Shown: in pieces, positions 35,224 through 45,195 of the stretch
How positions within the stretch are numbered: position 1 is the first letter of the stretch
How the letters are laid out: each line of letters begins with the position of its first letter
Source of the DNA: Lampropedia puyangensis
GTDB lineage: Bacteria > Pseudomonadota > Gammaproteobacteria > Burkholderiales > Burkholderiaceae_C
Assembly (NCBI RefSeq): GCF_004833285.1
Contig: NZ_STFG01000018.1
Location: forward strand, 1-62,646
Length of the DNA: 62,646 nt
Direction of reading: 5' to 3'
Notes under the pieces: model-generated
Told to the model about the DNA's origin: nothing
Seen by the model: only the letters and a program-made list of their open reading frames with translations
Databases searched by the model: none
Position numbers and translations under genes: made by a program

Positions 35224-35372
35224 ACGATGGGCCTGATCGTACCGGCAGGCCCATCAGAGAAATGCCTATGGAATGCGGTTGAAATGCGATTTAACAGTTG
35301 TCAACATAATAGGCCCATCCTGAACAACAAGAGAGCACAAAGCGGCTGTTACGCCATTGTGTTGACATTAAT

Positions 35373-35789
35373 TTAACGATGCAACTCTCCATTGCGCTCA
35401 GGCTGGAATAAAACCTCTTTGACATGCACCGTCATCACTTTGCCACCCGGCGCGGGCCAACTGAGCGAATCACCCACAGATAGCCCTAATAGCGCACTCC
35501 CAATAGGAGCAAAAACCGAAACACGGTCGTCCATCCCTTGGAGATCGCGCGGGTAGACCAAGGTCAGCGCAAACTCCTTGCCAGTTTCAGCAATCACGAA
35601 CCGCACCGTGGAGTTCATAGTCACCACTGTAGGGGGAATTTCCTCTGGCGGCAGAATCTCAGCCCGGTCTATCTCTTTCTCCAGCGCATCACGGTGCGCA
35701 AAGGCCGATGCAGGCATGGCCTCCAGCAACGCTTCAATGCGGTCCACATCCAGTGAAGAGAGAATTAAAGGGGGTTTGGCATCGGCCAT
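35373..35789 (-). CDS. rnk: Rnk-type regulator of nucleoside diphosphate kinase
   Basis: A 138-residue protein with the Rnk layout: an N-terminal short coiled-coil part (LDVDRIEALLEAMPASAFAHRDALEKEIDRAEI) and a C-terminal GreA/GreB-like FKBP domain (PTVVTMNSTVRFV, FALTLVYPRD, RVSVFAPIGSALLGLSVGDSLSWPAPGGK in its core). Rnk lacks the long coiled coil of GreA and binds RNA polymerase. The ATG at 35789 has AAGGAG six bases upstream. The gene is monocistronic by position. Confidence 0.9.
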   Translation of the reverse strand: MADAKPPLILSSLDVDRIEALLEAMPASAFAHRDALEKEIDRAEILPPEEIPPTVVTMNSTVRFVIAETGKEFALTLVYPRDLQGMDDRVSVFAPIGSALLGLSVGDSLSWPAPGGKVMTVHVKEVLFQPERNGELHR

Positions 35790-35901
35790 GGGTCACTCCT
35801 TGCAATGGCAACAACGTGTGCAGTTCAACGCCACTGGCATTTCTCAGTTTCTTGCGCTGAGCGCCACGTCACGTGCTTGCTTTATTCGTAAAACCAGCAC
35901 T

Positions 35902-36975
35902 TTAGCCCATATTCACGCCACATTTCCCGCCACTTTGCCGGTACAGCGATGGCGAGACCCCCACCCAACGTGTAAATGCACGTGTAAAGCTCTTGGCATT
36001 GTCAAATCCAACACTGGCAGCAACTTTCTTGACAGGGTAGGACGTACGCAGCAGCAACTGCATCGCCTTCTCGCAATGCACTTCATCTTTGATTTTCTGC
36101 AAACTCATCCCATCCTCTTGCAAAAAACGGTGCAGGCTACGCACAGAGACATGCAGCGCCTGAGCCAAGCTCTCTGCCGTGTACGTCTGTCCAGGTTTGG
36201 CATTGGCAAGCAACTGCCGCACGCGCTGTTGCATCAACCTGTCCCTGCGATAAGGCTTGACCACCACCAACAAGGCTCGCTGCAGCATCAGGTTGAGTGC
36301 AGCTTCATCGCGCCGCACCGGCATATCGAGATAGTTCACATCAAACTGCAAACTGGCACGTTCAGCTTGGTAGCAAATACGCGCAGGAAACATGACCGCC
36401 ACTTGCGCAGCGTAGTCTGGAGCCTCAAACGGCAGATCGACTTGGGTCAGACGAATTTGCGAATCGAGCAGCCAACATGAAAAACCATGAATATTGCGTA
36501 GCAGTGTCATCAAGCCCAGCCTGCGCCTATCCGCACAAGCCAGTTGCCGCTCATGCACCGTCACCTGTGCCAAGCCTGCGCGCTCATCCAATTGCAGGTG
36601 CAAGTCATCGGTTAGCAAACCATGGTGGCGGCACCAACGGCGCAAAGCGATTCGCAAGTTCGGCGCACTCAGGGTGGCACGCGCAAGAAAACCATAGCTG
36701 CCCCACCGCATCGGACGAGACAGCCAACCCAAAGCCTCATCGTCAAGCTCTTGCATGGCAAAAACCGACAATCGCTCCATTTGCAAGGCCGTCATCAAGC
36801 CTTGCGGATTAGCCCTATCAGATGGCGTAATTTGTGCATATTCCAACGCCTTTTCGGGGTCTTTCCCGTACTGCTCATAACATTGCAAAACGGTATGCAA
36901 AAACGCAACCGGAGTCGCCCTAGCGGGCTCTCGATCCATGGGCATTCGGACAGGCTTGGCAGCATTTTTCGTCAT
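35902..36975 (-). CDS. AraC-family regulator (arabinose-binding-domain type)
   Basis: A regulator of about 357 residues of the OruR/ArgR-like AraC class. The large N-terminal ligand domain (about 25-240: AFLHTVLQCYEQYGKDPEKALEYAQI, GFLARATLSAPNLRIALRRWCRHHGLL) is the Arabinose_bd domain, and the C-terminal HTH pair reads AESLAQALHVSVRSLHRFLQEDGMSLQ and KKVAASVGFDNAKSFTRAFTRWVGVSPSLYR. It lies divergent from the acyl-CoA synthetase gene that opens the liu region, 134 bases apart, so it is the likely local regulator of that gene or of leucine/isovalerate catabolism. In other bacteria liu genes are under MerR- or TetR-type regulators. An ATG at 36981 is an alternative start. Confidence 0.8.
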   Translation of the reverse strand: MTKNAAKPVRMPMDREPARATPVAFLHTVLQCYEQYGKDPEKALEYAQITPSDRANPQGLMTALQMERLSVFAMQELDDEALGWLSRPMRWGSYGFLARATLSAPNLRIALRRWCRHHGLLTDDLHLQLDERAGLAQVTVHERQLACADRRRLGLMTLLRNIHGFSCWLLDSQIRLTQVDLPFEAPDYAAQVAVMFPARICYQAERASLQFDVNYLDMPVRRDEAALNLMLQRALLVVVKPYRRDRLMQQRVRQLLANAKPGQTYTAESLAQALHVSVRSLHRFLQEDGMSLQKIKDEVHCEKAMQLLLRTSYPVKKVAASVGFDNAKSFTRAFTRWVGVSPSLYRQSGGKCGVNMG

Positions 36976-37109
36976 AGGCATTAATCAGGCAATGTTGCAA
37001 ACAATTTTGGCACAAATTGCACCCTCCATGGCCACGACTTTTACGCACACCAACATTAAGATAGTCACTCAACAGCGAGCCGCAATGAGAATGGCCCACA
37101 GGAGACACA

Positions 37110-38816
37110 ATGCAAAATCCCGCCCTCAGCTACGCCAAAGGCAGCCAAACTCCCGCCTTGATTGAACAAACCATTGGCGACTATTTTGATGCCATGGTTG
37201 CCCAGTACCCTGACCACGATGCACTCATCAGCCGCCATCAAAACGAGCGATTGACGTACAGCCAGCTGCAGGCACGCGTAAACCAATTTGCCAGTGCATT
37301 ACTGAGAATGGGCTTGCAAGCAGGAGACCGCATTGGCATTTGGTCGCATAACAATGTCGAATGGGTACTGATGCAATTGGCCACGGCCAAAGTCGGATTG
37401 ATCTTAGTAAACATCAATCCGGCTTACCGCACCTCAGAAGCCGAATACGCACTCAATAAAGTGGGCTGCAAAGTGCTGGTCACAATGCCCAGCTTCAAGA
37501 CCAGCGACTATCTGGGCATGTTGCGGGAGTTGGCTCCTGAGTTGACCACAGCCTCGACTGGCCAATTGGCTGCACGGCGTTTGCCATTTCTGCGCCAAAT
37601 CATTTGGATTGATGTGGCTGGACAAGGTGAAGATCAAGTCGGCATGCTGCGTTTTTCTGACGTGCTGGCCACTGGTTCTGCCAACGATGCACAAGTGGCG
37701 CAAACACAAGCTAGCTTGCGCCAAAACGATCCGATCAACATCCAATTCACCAGCGGTACCACGGGCTTCCCGAAAGGGGCCACTCTGACCCACCGCAACA
37801 TTCTCAACAACGGATTCTTCATTGGTGAGTGCATGGAACTCGGCCCCACCGACCGGCTCTGCATCCCCGTGCCGCTTTACCACTGCTTTGGCATGGTACT
37901 GGGCAACTTGGCCTGCTTGACACATGGCAGCGCCATTGTTTATCCCAACGATGGATTCGAGCCTCTTTCCGTGCTTGAAGCCGTACAAGCTGAGCGCTGT
38001 ACAGGCCTACACGGCGTGCCAACCATGTTCATTGCCGAGCTGGATCACCCACGTTTTGCTGAATTTGATCTCTCCACTTTGCGCACCGGCATCATGGCCG
38101 GTACTTCATGCCCGATTGAAGTCATGAAGCGTGTGGTCGAGCGCATGCACTTGAGCCAAATCACGATTGCCTACGGCATGACCGAAACCAGCCCCGTCAG
38201 CTGCCAAAGTGACACGCAAACGCCATTGGAAAAACGTGTGACTACAGTGGGCAAAGTGCAGCCGCATCTGGAAATAAAAATAGTCGATCCAGGCACTGGT
38301 GAAACCGTCGCACGCGGCCAATCAGGCGAACTGTGCACCCGTGGCTATTCAGTCATGCATGGCTATTGGGGCGACGAGGAAAAAACCCGCGAGGCTATTG
38401 ATGCTGAGCATTGGATGCACACCGGTGACTTGGCCACGATGGATGAAGAGGGCTATGTGAACATCGTGGGTCGCATCAAAGACATGGTGATCCGTGGCGG
38501 TGAAAACATTTACCCACGCGAGATTGAAGAGTTTCTCTACCGCCATCCACAAATTCAGGACGTGCAAATCGTCGGAGTGCCAGATAAGAAGTATGGGGAA
38601 GAGTTGTGTGCCTGGATCATCGCCAAACCAGGCCAAAGTCTGACCGAAGAAGATGTGCGTGCATTCTGCAAAGGGCAAATTGCGCACTACAAAGTGCCCC
38701 GCTATATCCGCTTTGTCGATGCATTCCCCATGACAGTAACCGGAAAAATCCAGAAGTTTCTCATTCGTGATGCAATGAAACAGCAACTGGGCTTAACCGA
38801 AGCGGCGTCCGCCTAA
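37110..38816 (+). CDS. Acyl-CoA synthetase (AMP-binding), liu-associated
   Basis: A 568-residue member of the acyl-adenylate-forming family. The ATP motif [18 protein letters not shown] (about residues 208-225), [10 protein letters not shown] (A5), [39 protein letters not shown] split over A7-A8, and the catalytic lysine in [11 protein letters not shown] (A10) are all intact. It activates a carboxylic acid to its CoA thioester. The position beside methylcrotonyl-CoA carboxylase genes suggests short branched acids such as isovalerate or a medium-chain acid. GGAG lies five bases upstream of the ATG. Confidence 0.85.
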   Translation: MQNPALSYAKGSQTPALIEQTIGDYFDAMVAQYPDHDALISRHQNERLTYSQLQARVNQFASALLRMGLQAGDRIGIWSHNNVEWVLMQLATAKVGLILVNINPAYRTSEAEYALNKVGCKVLVTMPSFKTSDYLGMLRELAPELTTASTGQLAARRLPFLRQIIWIDVAGQGEDQVGMLRFSDVLATGSANDAQVAQTQASLRQNDPINIQFTSGTTGFPKGATLTHRNILNNGFFIGECMELGPTDRLCIPVPLYHCFGMVLGNLACLTHGSAIVYPNDGFEPLSVLEAVQAERCTGLHGVPTMFIAELDHPRFAEFDLSTLRTGIMAGTSCPIEVMKRVVERMHLSQITIAYGMTETSPVSCQSDTQTPLEKRVTTVGKVQPHLEIKIVDPGTGETVARGQSGELCTRGYSVMHGYWGDEEKTREAIDAEHWMHTGDLATMDEEGYVNIVGRIKDMVIRGGENIYPREIEEFLYRHPQIQDVQIVGVPDKKYGEELCAWIIAKPGQSLTEEDVRAFCKGQIAHYKVPRYIRFVDAFPMTVTGKIQKFLIRDAMKQQLGLTEAASA

Positions 38817-38840
38817 TCACTGCGCATGATGCACACGACC

Positions 38841-40697
38841 TCAGTGCCTGCTGTCTTGTATGCCCACATCCGGCGCCATCAAATCGGCGCCGCTTGCGGC
38901 ACTCGATACGGTCGTCTGTTTTTCCGTATGGGCAGGAGTGTTAGCACCGCTGCCAATAGCTGGTGTGCTTTGGGTTTGTTCTGCTTCGTTGCGCCGGGCT
39001 TCTTCCAACGCAGCTTCAGCCACCTGCCTGTTGAGTTGGGCAGCCTCCATCCGGCGGTTAATGGCCACTTCAGCCAAGTCGAGTTCACTCACCAAACGCC
39101 TGAGCGAATCGTCATTGATCAAATGCTTGCGGCGCAGACGGTAAATTTCCTCCCGCTCCGCTTGCACACCTTTAAGGCGCAAGCCCATGTCCAACTCCAG
39201 CGTCTTGCCATGCTGCACACGCTCACGCAGTTTGACCAAATCAGGATCGCTGGTGTCATCCAATGCGTTAAGGCGCTCCCGATAGTCCTGCGCCACTCGG
39301 CCCAATACTGCTGCACGCAAGGCCTGCTCTCCAGAAGAACCTGGAGCGGCCTCCTCTGCCTGCAAAGCCACCAAGGCAGCATGGCACGCAGCAACTCGCG
39401 CATGGCGTTCCTCTCGGTCGGTAGCATGCTCTTTCACGGCGGGCATTTTGTGCAAGATCCAAGGCAGCCCCACACTACCAATCAGCAAAGTGGTGATGAT
39501 GACTCCTGCCGCCAACATGACCACCAAGTCTCTGGAAGGAAACGCCTGCCCACTGGGCAGCAGCAAAGGAATCGACAAGGCGCCAGCCAAGGTTACGGCG
39601 CCACGAATTCCCGCCACCGTCGCCAACGCGGTGAGCAAAAATGTGGGGTTGTGCCCCAAGGCCCCTTTGTGATAAACCTTGCGCAACGCCCCCTGTACAC
39701 CAATGTGCAACCAAATTGCCCGCAACAGCATCGCCACTACGGTGATGGCGACAATCAACCCGGCCAGTTGCCACCAGTTGTAGTCGCTTCGGCCCTCTGC
39801 CTCACGAATCAAGGTCGGCAGCTGAATACCCAACAACAAAAAGATGGCACCATTGAAAGCCGACTCGACCATCTCCCAGGCATCGTTGCTTTGCATGCGC
39901 TCTGTCACAAAGCGACCACGGTCCAAGTCAGTGAAATTGGTCGCAATCCCTGCTGCCACCGCAGCCAAAATGCCAGAGACGCCCAAACGCTCCCCCATGA
40001 TGTAGGCAGCAAAAGGCAGCAGCAACAGCAGCAACACCATTTGAGTCGATACGGTATCGCCAATGCGGCGTGTGACCAAGTTGCGCACATAGCCAAAAGC
40101 CCAGCCGAGCAACGCGCCAACGACCACACCGCCAATGGCAATCCAGGCAAAACTACGGCCAACTTCCATCCACGAGAAGGCGCCCGTCATGGCTGCAGCT
40201 ACAGCGAATTTCAGCGCAACCAAACCCGAAGCATCATTGAGCAAGGATTCCCCTTCCAGAATATGCATGGTTTTGGTGGGCATTCCCAAATTCCGTGTGA
40301 TGGCCGACACGGCTACGGCATCGGTCGGAGAAAGCACTGCGGCCAGTGCAAACGCCACCGGCATAGGCATGGAGGGAATCAACCAATGGATAAAGTACCC
40401 GAGCCCAATGACCGTGAAAAACACCAGCCCCAAAGCCAGTCGAAGAATGGGGCGGTGCAAGGCAAAAAATTCACGTTTGGGGATGCGCCAGCCATCGGCA
40501 AACAGCAGTGGCGGAATAAACAGCATCAAAAACAGCTCTGGATCGAAACCAATATGCAGACCCGCTTGCGGCCACGACAATGCGCAACCCAGCGCAATCT
40601 GCAACAGCGGCAATGGAATGAATTTGACGTAACGCGCCAGCAGCCCGGATGCTGCGCCAAACATCAAAACCAACAAAACAATTTCAAGGGTATGCAT
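38841..40697 (-). CDS. CPA1-type sodium/proton antiporter
   Basis: A 618-residue antiporter. The ATG at 40697 begins a membrane segment ([17 protein letters not shown]). About 12 helices fill residues 1-420; [18 protein letters not shown] and [22 protein letters not shown] are the CPA1 core, with the ND pair for ion binding. A cytoplasmic tail of about 190 residues (helical, with [18 protein letters not shown] and [26 protein letters not shown]) follows. It exports sodium or potassium in exchange for protons. It lies on the opposite strand inside the liu region, between the acyl-CoA synthetase and liuB. Confidence 0.9.
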   Translation of the reverse strand: MHTLEIVLLVLMFGAASGLLARYVKFIPLPLLQIALGCALSWPQAGLHIGFDPELFLMLFIPPLLFADGWRIPKREFFALHRPILRLALGLVFFTVIGLGYFIHWLIPSMPMPVAFALAAVLSPTDAVAVSAITRNLGMPTKTMHILEGESLLNDASGLVALKFAVAAAMTGAFSWMEVGRSFAWIAIGGVVVGALLGWAFGYVRNLVTRRIGDTVSTQMVLLLLLLPFAAYIMGERLGVSGILAAVAAGIATNFTDLDRGRFVTERMQSNDAWEMVESAFNGAIFLLLGIQLPTLIREAEGRSDYNWWQLAGLIVAITVVAMLLRAIWLHIGVQGALRKVYHKGALGHNPTFLLTALATVAGIRGAVTLAGALSIPLLLPSGQAFPSRDLVVMLAAGVIITTLLIGSVGLPWILHKMPAVKEHATDREERHARVAACHAALVALQAEEAAPGSSGEQALRAAVLGRVAQDYRERLNALDDTSDPDLVKLRERVQHGKTLELDMGLRLKGVQAEREEIYRLRRKHLINDDSLRRLVSELDLAEVAINRRMEAAQLNRQVAEAALEEARRNEAEQTQSTPAIGSGANTPAHTEKQTTVSSAASGADLMAPDVGIQDSRH

Positions 40698-40798
40698 GGT
40701 GCGCCAGCGCAAGCAGGCCACATGCGACCAACCCAGCGCCATTCAATTCAACAAGAGACAATCAACCAGCTCACAACCGAGCCAGCGAGGACATCAAC

Positions 40799-42421
40799 AT
40801 GGCCATTTTGAACTCAAAAATCAACGCCCGTTCCGTAGATTTTCAAAACAATGCAAGCGTAATGCGTGCCCTGGTTGATGACCTGCAACAGCAGTTCAGC
40901 ACCATTGAGCAAGGCGGCGGCGCCGCTGCACGCGACAAACATCTGGCGCGGGGAAAACTACTGCCGCGCGACCGCGTGCAAGCCTTGCTCGATCCTGGCT
41001 CTCCGTTCCTTGAAATCGCCCCTCTGGCAGCATTGAACATGTACGACAACGCCGCCCCAGGCGCTGGCGTCATCTGCGGCATTGGCCGCATCAATGGTGT
41101 GGAATGCATGGTGGTCTGTAACGATGCCACCGTCAAAGGCGGGACGTATTACCCGATGACGGTGAAAAAGCATTTGCGCGCACAAGAAATTGCCCAGCAA
41201 AATCACCTGCCTTGCGTGTACTTGGTCGACTCTGGTGGCGCCAACCTGCCCAACCAGGACGATGTTTTCCCTGATCGCGATCACTTTGGCCGCATTTTTT
41301 ACAACCAAGCCAACATGAGCGCCCAGGGGATCGCGCAAATTGCGGTAGTAATGGGCAGTTGCACCGCTGGTGGCGCCTATGTTCCTGCCATGAGTGACGA
41401 GACCATCATCGTGAAAAACCAAGGCACCATCTTTTTGGGTGGACCACCGCTGGTCAAGGCCGCTACGGGCGAAGTCGTCAGTGCAGAAGACTTGGGCGGC
41501 GGCGATGTTCACACCGGCCTCTCGGGCGTCGCAGACTATTTGGCGCAAAACGACATGCATGCGCTGGCTCTAGCGCGTGAGAAAGTCAAAAACCTGCATT
41601 GGGCTAAAACGTCCAACCCTGCCGATGCCACTCCTGAAAGCCCACGCTTTGACAGCGAAGAGCTCTATGGTTTGATCCCGCTGGATGCGGCAGGTAACCA
41701 AACACGCAAACCGTTTGATGTACGCGAAATCATTGCGCGCATAGTGGATAACAGTGACTTCGACGAATTCAAAGCGCGCTTTGGCAGCACGCTGGTCACC
41801 GGCTTTGCGCGCATTGAGGGCATGCTGGTGGGCATCATTGCCAACAACGGTATTTTGTTTTCAGAATCCGCACAAAAAGGAGCGCACTTTATTGAGTTGT
41901 GCTGCCAACGCAAAATTCCATTGGTGTTTTTACAGAACATCACTGGCTTCATGGTCGGGCGTAAATATGAAAACGAAGGTATTGCCCGCCATGGAGCCAA
42001 GCTGGTCACTGCGGTCGCCACCGCGAATGTGCCTAAATTCACCATCATCATTGGCGGCAGCTTTGGCGCTGGCAACTACGGCATGTGCGGCCGCGCTTAC
42101 TCACCACGTTTTTTGTGGATGTGGCCCAACGCGCGCATTTCTGTCATGGGCGGCGAGCAAGCTGCCAGCGTGCTGGCTACCGTCAAGCGCGACGGTATTG
42201 AGCTCAAAGGCGGCCAATGGAGTGCCGATGAAGAAGAGGCCTTTAAAGCCCCCATCCGCCAGCAATACGAAGAGCAAGGCCACCCGTATTACGCCTCTGC
42301 TCGGCTGTGGGATGATGGCATCATCGATCCTGTCGATACCCGACGGGTTTTAGCGCTGGGCTTGTCTGCAGCTCGCAATGCCCCGATTGCAGATGCGAAG
42401 TTCGGCATCTTCCGTATGTGA
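40799..42421 (+). CDS. liuB: Methylcrotonyl-CoA carboxylase, carboxyltransferase (beta) subunit
   Basis: A 540-residue biotin-dependent carboxyltransferase that carboxylates 3-methylcrotonyl-CoA to 3-methylglutaconyl-CoA in leucine degradation. The crotonase-like repeats show [56 protein letters not shown], and [22 protein letters not shown] followed by [18 protein letters not shown] is typical of MCC rather than propionyl-CoA carboxylase. The ATG at 40799 has GAGGA seven bases upstream. It heads a run of plus-strand genes up to liuD at 47235. Confidence 0.92.
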   Translation: MAILNSKINARSVDFQNNASVMRALVDDLQQQFSTIEQGGGAAARDKHLARGKLLPRDRVQALLDPGSPFLEIAPLAALNMYDNAAPGAGVICGIGRINGVECMVVCNDATVKGGTYYPMTVKKHLRAQEIAQQNHLPCVYLVDSGGANLPNQDDVFPDRDHFGRIFYNQANMSAQGIAQIAVVMGSCTAGGAYVPAMSDETIIVKNQGTIFLGGPPLVKAATGEVVSAEDLGGGDVHTGLSGVADYLAQNDMHALALAREKVKNLHWAKTSNPADATPESPRFDSEELYGLIPLDAAGNQTRKPFDVREIIARIVDNSDFDEFKARFGSTLVTGFARIEGMLVGIIANNGILFSESAQKGAHFIELCCQRKIPLVFLQNITGFMVGRKYENEGIARHGAKLVTAVATANVPKFTIIIGGSFGAGNYGMCGRAYSPRFLWMWPNARISVMGGEQAASVLATVKRDGIELKGGQWSADEEEAFKAPIRQQYEEQGHPYYASARLWDDGIIDPVDTRRVLALGLSAARNAPIADAKFGIFRM

Positions 42422-42423
42422 AC

Positions 42424-42987
42424 ATGACCATCACCATCCGTCCCCTGACCACCAACGACTCTATGGAGGCGCTGACTACCTTGCTGCATACAGCCTACGC
42501 CACACTGGCGACCCAAGGCTGGAACTTCACAGCAGCCACGCAAAGCGCCGAGACGACTCGCGAACGCGCCACGCAAGGCCAATGCTTCATTGCAGAAAAT
42601 GGCACCAAAATGGTTGGAACCATCAGCATCGCCCCGCCCAAACCTGCCAATGGCCGCTACTTGCAAGATGCTGTACCTGAGCTGTATGCAGACTTTAGCC
42701 ATGCCATATTGGCGCAACTGGCCGTCCACCCCGAAGCCCGAGGTCAAGGGATTGCAGAAAGGTTACTCGATTGCGCTGAAAAATGGGCCCATGACCATAG
42801 TTTTAGTGCTGTGGCACTGGACACCGCCGAACCTGCCACAGCACTGCGCGCTCGCTACCAACGCCGCGGCTATTCAGATGCAGGGCACGTGCAATGGAGT
42901 GGCAAAACGTACGCGTCGGTTTTGATGCGCAAAGCACTCCACCCTCACACCGCCACCTCCTTGTTTGAAGCAACATCAAAGCCATGA
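42424..42987 (+). CDS. GNAT-family N-acetyltransferase in the liu cluster
   Basis: A 187-residue acetyltransferase. The acetyl-CoA loop is in LAQLAVHPEARGQGIAERLLDCAEKWA (about residues 95-121, with R-G-Q-G), and the later VALDTAEPATALRARYQRRGYSDAG completes the fold. It begins two bases after the liuB stop and overlaps the next gene by ATGA, so it is co-translated with liu genes. The substrate is unknown; it may act on an intermediate or be a passenger. Confidence 0.8.
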   Translation: MTITIRPLTTNDSMEALTTLLHTAYATLATQGWNFTAATQSAETTRERATQGQCFIAENGTKMVGTISIAPPKPANGRYLQDAVPELYADFSHAILAQLAVHPEARGQGIAERLLDCAEKWAHDHSFSAVALDTAEPATALRARYQRRGYSDAGHVQWSGKTYASVLMRKALHPHTATSLFEATSKP

Positions 42988-43451
42988 CTTATTACGCCGA
43001 TATCCACTGGAGCCTCAACGGCGGGGACTTTGCTAAAGGACGCTATAGCCGCGCCCATACATGGCAATTTGACGGCGGACAGATTATTCCCGCCTCCCCA
43101 TCGCCACACATCGTGCCTGCACCATGGTCCGATGCGCAGGCTGTCGATCCGGAAGAAGCGTTTGTGGCAGCCTTATCGTCATGCCATATGCTGACTTTTT
43201 TATGGCTGGCCTCGAAAGCCGGTTTCATCGCACAGGCATACCACGACCGTGCGGAAGGCGAAATGGCATGCAACCCCAACGGGCAGCAATGGGTCAGCCG
43301 CGTCACGCTATACCCTGCCGTGCAATGGACAGGTCAAGCGCCCGATGCCGCAACCTTAGAAGCGCTGCACCACCAAGCCCATGAAGAGTGTTTTATTGCG
43401 CAATCGGTCAAAACAGAGGTGCTTTGTCAACCTCGCCAATATATCTATTGA
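42984..43451 (+). CDS. OsmC-family protein
   Basis: A 155-residue OsmC/Ohr-like protein. EEAFVAALSSCHMLTFLWLASKAG (about residues 53-76) contains the first conserved cysteine in the SSCHMLTFL helix, and the second, AHEECFIAQSVKTEV, lies near residue 136. These two cysteines form the peroxidatic pair of organic hydroperoxide reductases of this fold. It overlaps the GNAT gene by ATGA. In the liu cluster it could protect from, or metabolise, oxidised compounds, but that is inference. Confidence 0.85.
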   Translation: MTYYADIHWSLNGGDFAKGRYSRAHTWQFDGGQIIPASPSPHIVPAPWSDAQAVDPEEAFVAALSSCHMLTFLWLASKAGFIAQAYHDRAEGEMACNPNGQQWVSRVTLYPAVQWTGQAPDAATLEALHHQAHEECFIAQSVKTEVLCQPRQYIY

Positions 43452-43488
43452 AACAACTGCCACCTCACCTTAACGAAGCCAACGCAGC

Positions 43489-44322
43489 ATGACTAACCTC
43501 CACGTCACCCATCATGACCATGTCGCTACTGTCACCCTAGCGCGCGCCGACATGCGCAATGCGTTCAACGATGCCGTCATCGCTGAACTCACCCAGACCT
43601 TCATCGAACTGGGCCAATGCCAAGACGTGCGCGCTATTGTGTTGGCTGCTGAAGGCAAGGCCTTTTGCGCCGGAGCCGATCTGAACTGGATGCGCCAGAT
43701 GGCCGATTACACCCGCGAAGAAAACATCGCTGACGCAGGAAAACTAGCAGATATGCTGCACGTCATTTACGCATGCCCCAAACCCACTGTAGCCCGCATT
43801 CAGGGAGACGTGTATGCAGGAGGAATGGGACTGGTAGCTGCATGCGATATTGCCGTAGCCGTTGAAACGGCGGGCTTTTGCCTCTCCGAAGTGAAGCTGG
43901 GCCTTATTCCAGCCACCATCAGCCCGTACGTGATTCGGGCAATGGGCGCTCGTGCTGCACACCGTTATTTCTTGACGGCCGAACGCTTCAGCGCACAAGA
44001 AGCGCTGCGCATTGGTTTCATCCATGCGCTAGTGGCAGAGCCTGAAACGGCACAAACTGAATCGAACCAAGCCACCACAAGTGATGGATCAGTTTCAGCC
44101 TTGGATCAAAAAATCGCCGAAATCACCCGCGCGTTGGTGCAGGCTGGACCACAAGCCGTTCAATCAGCCAAACAACTGGTCATGGATATTGCTGAACACG
44201 CTATCACGCCGGATTTAATTGCCCAAACCGTTGAGGGCATTGCCAATATTCGCGCCAGTGCCGAAGGCAAAGAAGGGGTGCAATCATTCCTGCAAAAGCG
44301 CAAACCCCAATGGCTTAGCTGA
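43489..44322 (+). CDS. liuC: Methylglutaconyl-CoA hydratase-like enoyl-CoA hydratase
   Basis: A 277-residue crotonase-fold enzyme. The oxyanion hole is AEGKAFCAGADLNWMRQM (about residues 55-72). YAGGMGLVAACDIAVA and GFCLSEVKLGLIPATISPYVIRAMG (with the catalytic Glu regions) follow, and RYFLTAERFSAQEALRIGFIHALV closes the active site. The F-C-A-G-A-D-L-N-W-M form fits LiuC, which hydrates 3-methylglutaconyl-CoA to HMG-CoA, and the position between liuB and liuD agrees. A Ser/Thr/Gln-rich insert (residues about 185-205) is unusual but small. Confidence 0.88.
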   Translation: MTNLHVTHHDHVATVTLARADMRNAFNDAVIAELTQTFIELGQCQDVRAIVLAAEGKAFCAGADLNWMRQMADYTREENIADAGKLADMLHVIYACPKPTVARIQGDVYAGGMGLVAACDIAVAVETAGFCLSEVKLGLIPATISPYVIRAMGARAAHRYFLTAERFSAQEALRIGFIHALVAEPETAQTESNQATTSDGSVSALDQKIAEITRALVQAGPQAVQSAKQLVMDIAEHAITPDLIAQTVEGIANIRASAEGKEGVQSFLQKRKPQWLS

Positions 44323-44387
44323 CTTGCCAGCCAATACGCATCAGCACCAAATTGGGCTACATCTACTGAACAACGATCGCAAGTGAT

Positions 44388-45146
44388 ATGGACAACGCCA
44401 GCACCACCACTGACCGTCTTGTTGAAGGCCTGCACAGCGCTGGCATTCACCTCAATGGCAGCGCCCTCCACGACACCGCAAGTCAAATCAGCGGCCGCAT
44501 GGAACATGCCTTGAGTGGCATGGACATGACCAGCTTGCTTGCACTGGCTGCCGCGCTGGGCTGGGCCAGTGGGCTGCGCCTCTATGCCGTCGTATTCATC
44601 ATGGGGTTGGTTGGCTATATGGACTGGATTACCTTGCCTGGTGGTTTAAGCATGCTGCAAAGCCCCATCGTGCTGTTCTTCAGCGGCATCATGCTGTTTG
44701 CAGAGTTTTTTGCCGACAAAATCCCAGGATTCGACTCACTCTGGGATGTGTTGCAAAGCGTCATTCGTGTGCCCGCCGGAGCGGCGCTGGCAGCCTCTGT
44801 CTTTGGCGTTGATAACGCCCAAATGGCCATGGTCGCAGCCTTGATGGGAGGCACTTTGGCGGCCACCAGTCAGGCAGCGAAAACGACCACCCGTGCGGCT
44901 ATTAATACCTCTCCAGAGCCTTTCTCCAACGTCACCGCAAGCTTGGCAGAAGACGGCATGAGTATTGGCGCTATCTGGTTGGCCCTGACCAATCCTGTCG
45001 TTTTTATCGTCCTTCTCGTCATTGCCGTTGTAGCCATGTGGTTCATCACATGGTGGATGTTCAAGTTCTTACGTGCGGCTTGGCGCACCCTGCAACGCCT
45101 GCTAGGGAAAGAGGCTCCCCATCCCGCAGGAAAACCTATCCCCTGA
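44388..45146 (+). CDS. DUF4126 membrane protein
   Basis: A 252-residue protein. After an amphipathic N-terminus the body has about 5-6 hydrophobic segments: MTSLLALAAALGWASGLRLYAVVFIMGLVGYM, SPIVLFFSGIMLFAEFFADKIPGFDS, AAVFGVD-like AALAASVFG, MVAALMGGTLAATSQAAKTTTRAAINTSPEP in part, and a last helix VVFIVLLVIAVVAMWFITWWMF. The FFADKIPGFDSLWD and TRAAINTSPEP stretches are hallmarks of DUF4126. The function is unknown. It lies between liuC and liuD, probably in the same transcript. Confidence 0.8.
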   Translation: MDNASTTTDRLVEGLHSAGIHLNGSALHDTASQISGRMEHALSGMDMTSLLALAAALGWASGLRLYAVVFIMGLVGYMDWITLPGGLSMLQSPIVLFFSGIMLFAEFFADKIPGFDSLWDVLQSVIRVPAGAALAASVFGVDNAQMAMVAALMGGTLAATSQAAKTTTRAAINTSPEPFSNVTASLAEDGMSIGAIWLALTNPVVFIVLLVIAVVAMWFITWWMFKFLRAAWRTLQRLLGKEAPHPAGKPIP

Positions 45147-45195
45147 AATAACCGCCGCTATTGCTGCTGTATTCAACTATCTTGAGGAGACAAGC

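Noticed and set aside
38826-40811. 661-codon plus-strand open frame
   Set aside because: It is the antisense shadow of the antiporter gene; its translation is rich in His, Gln and Arg with no protein-like pattern.
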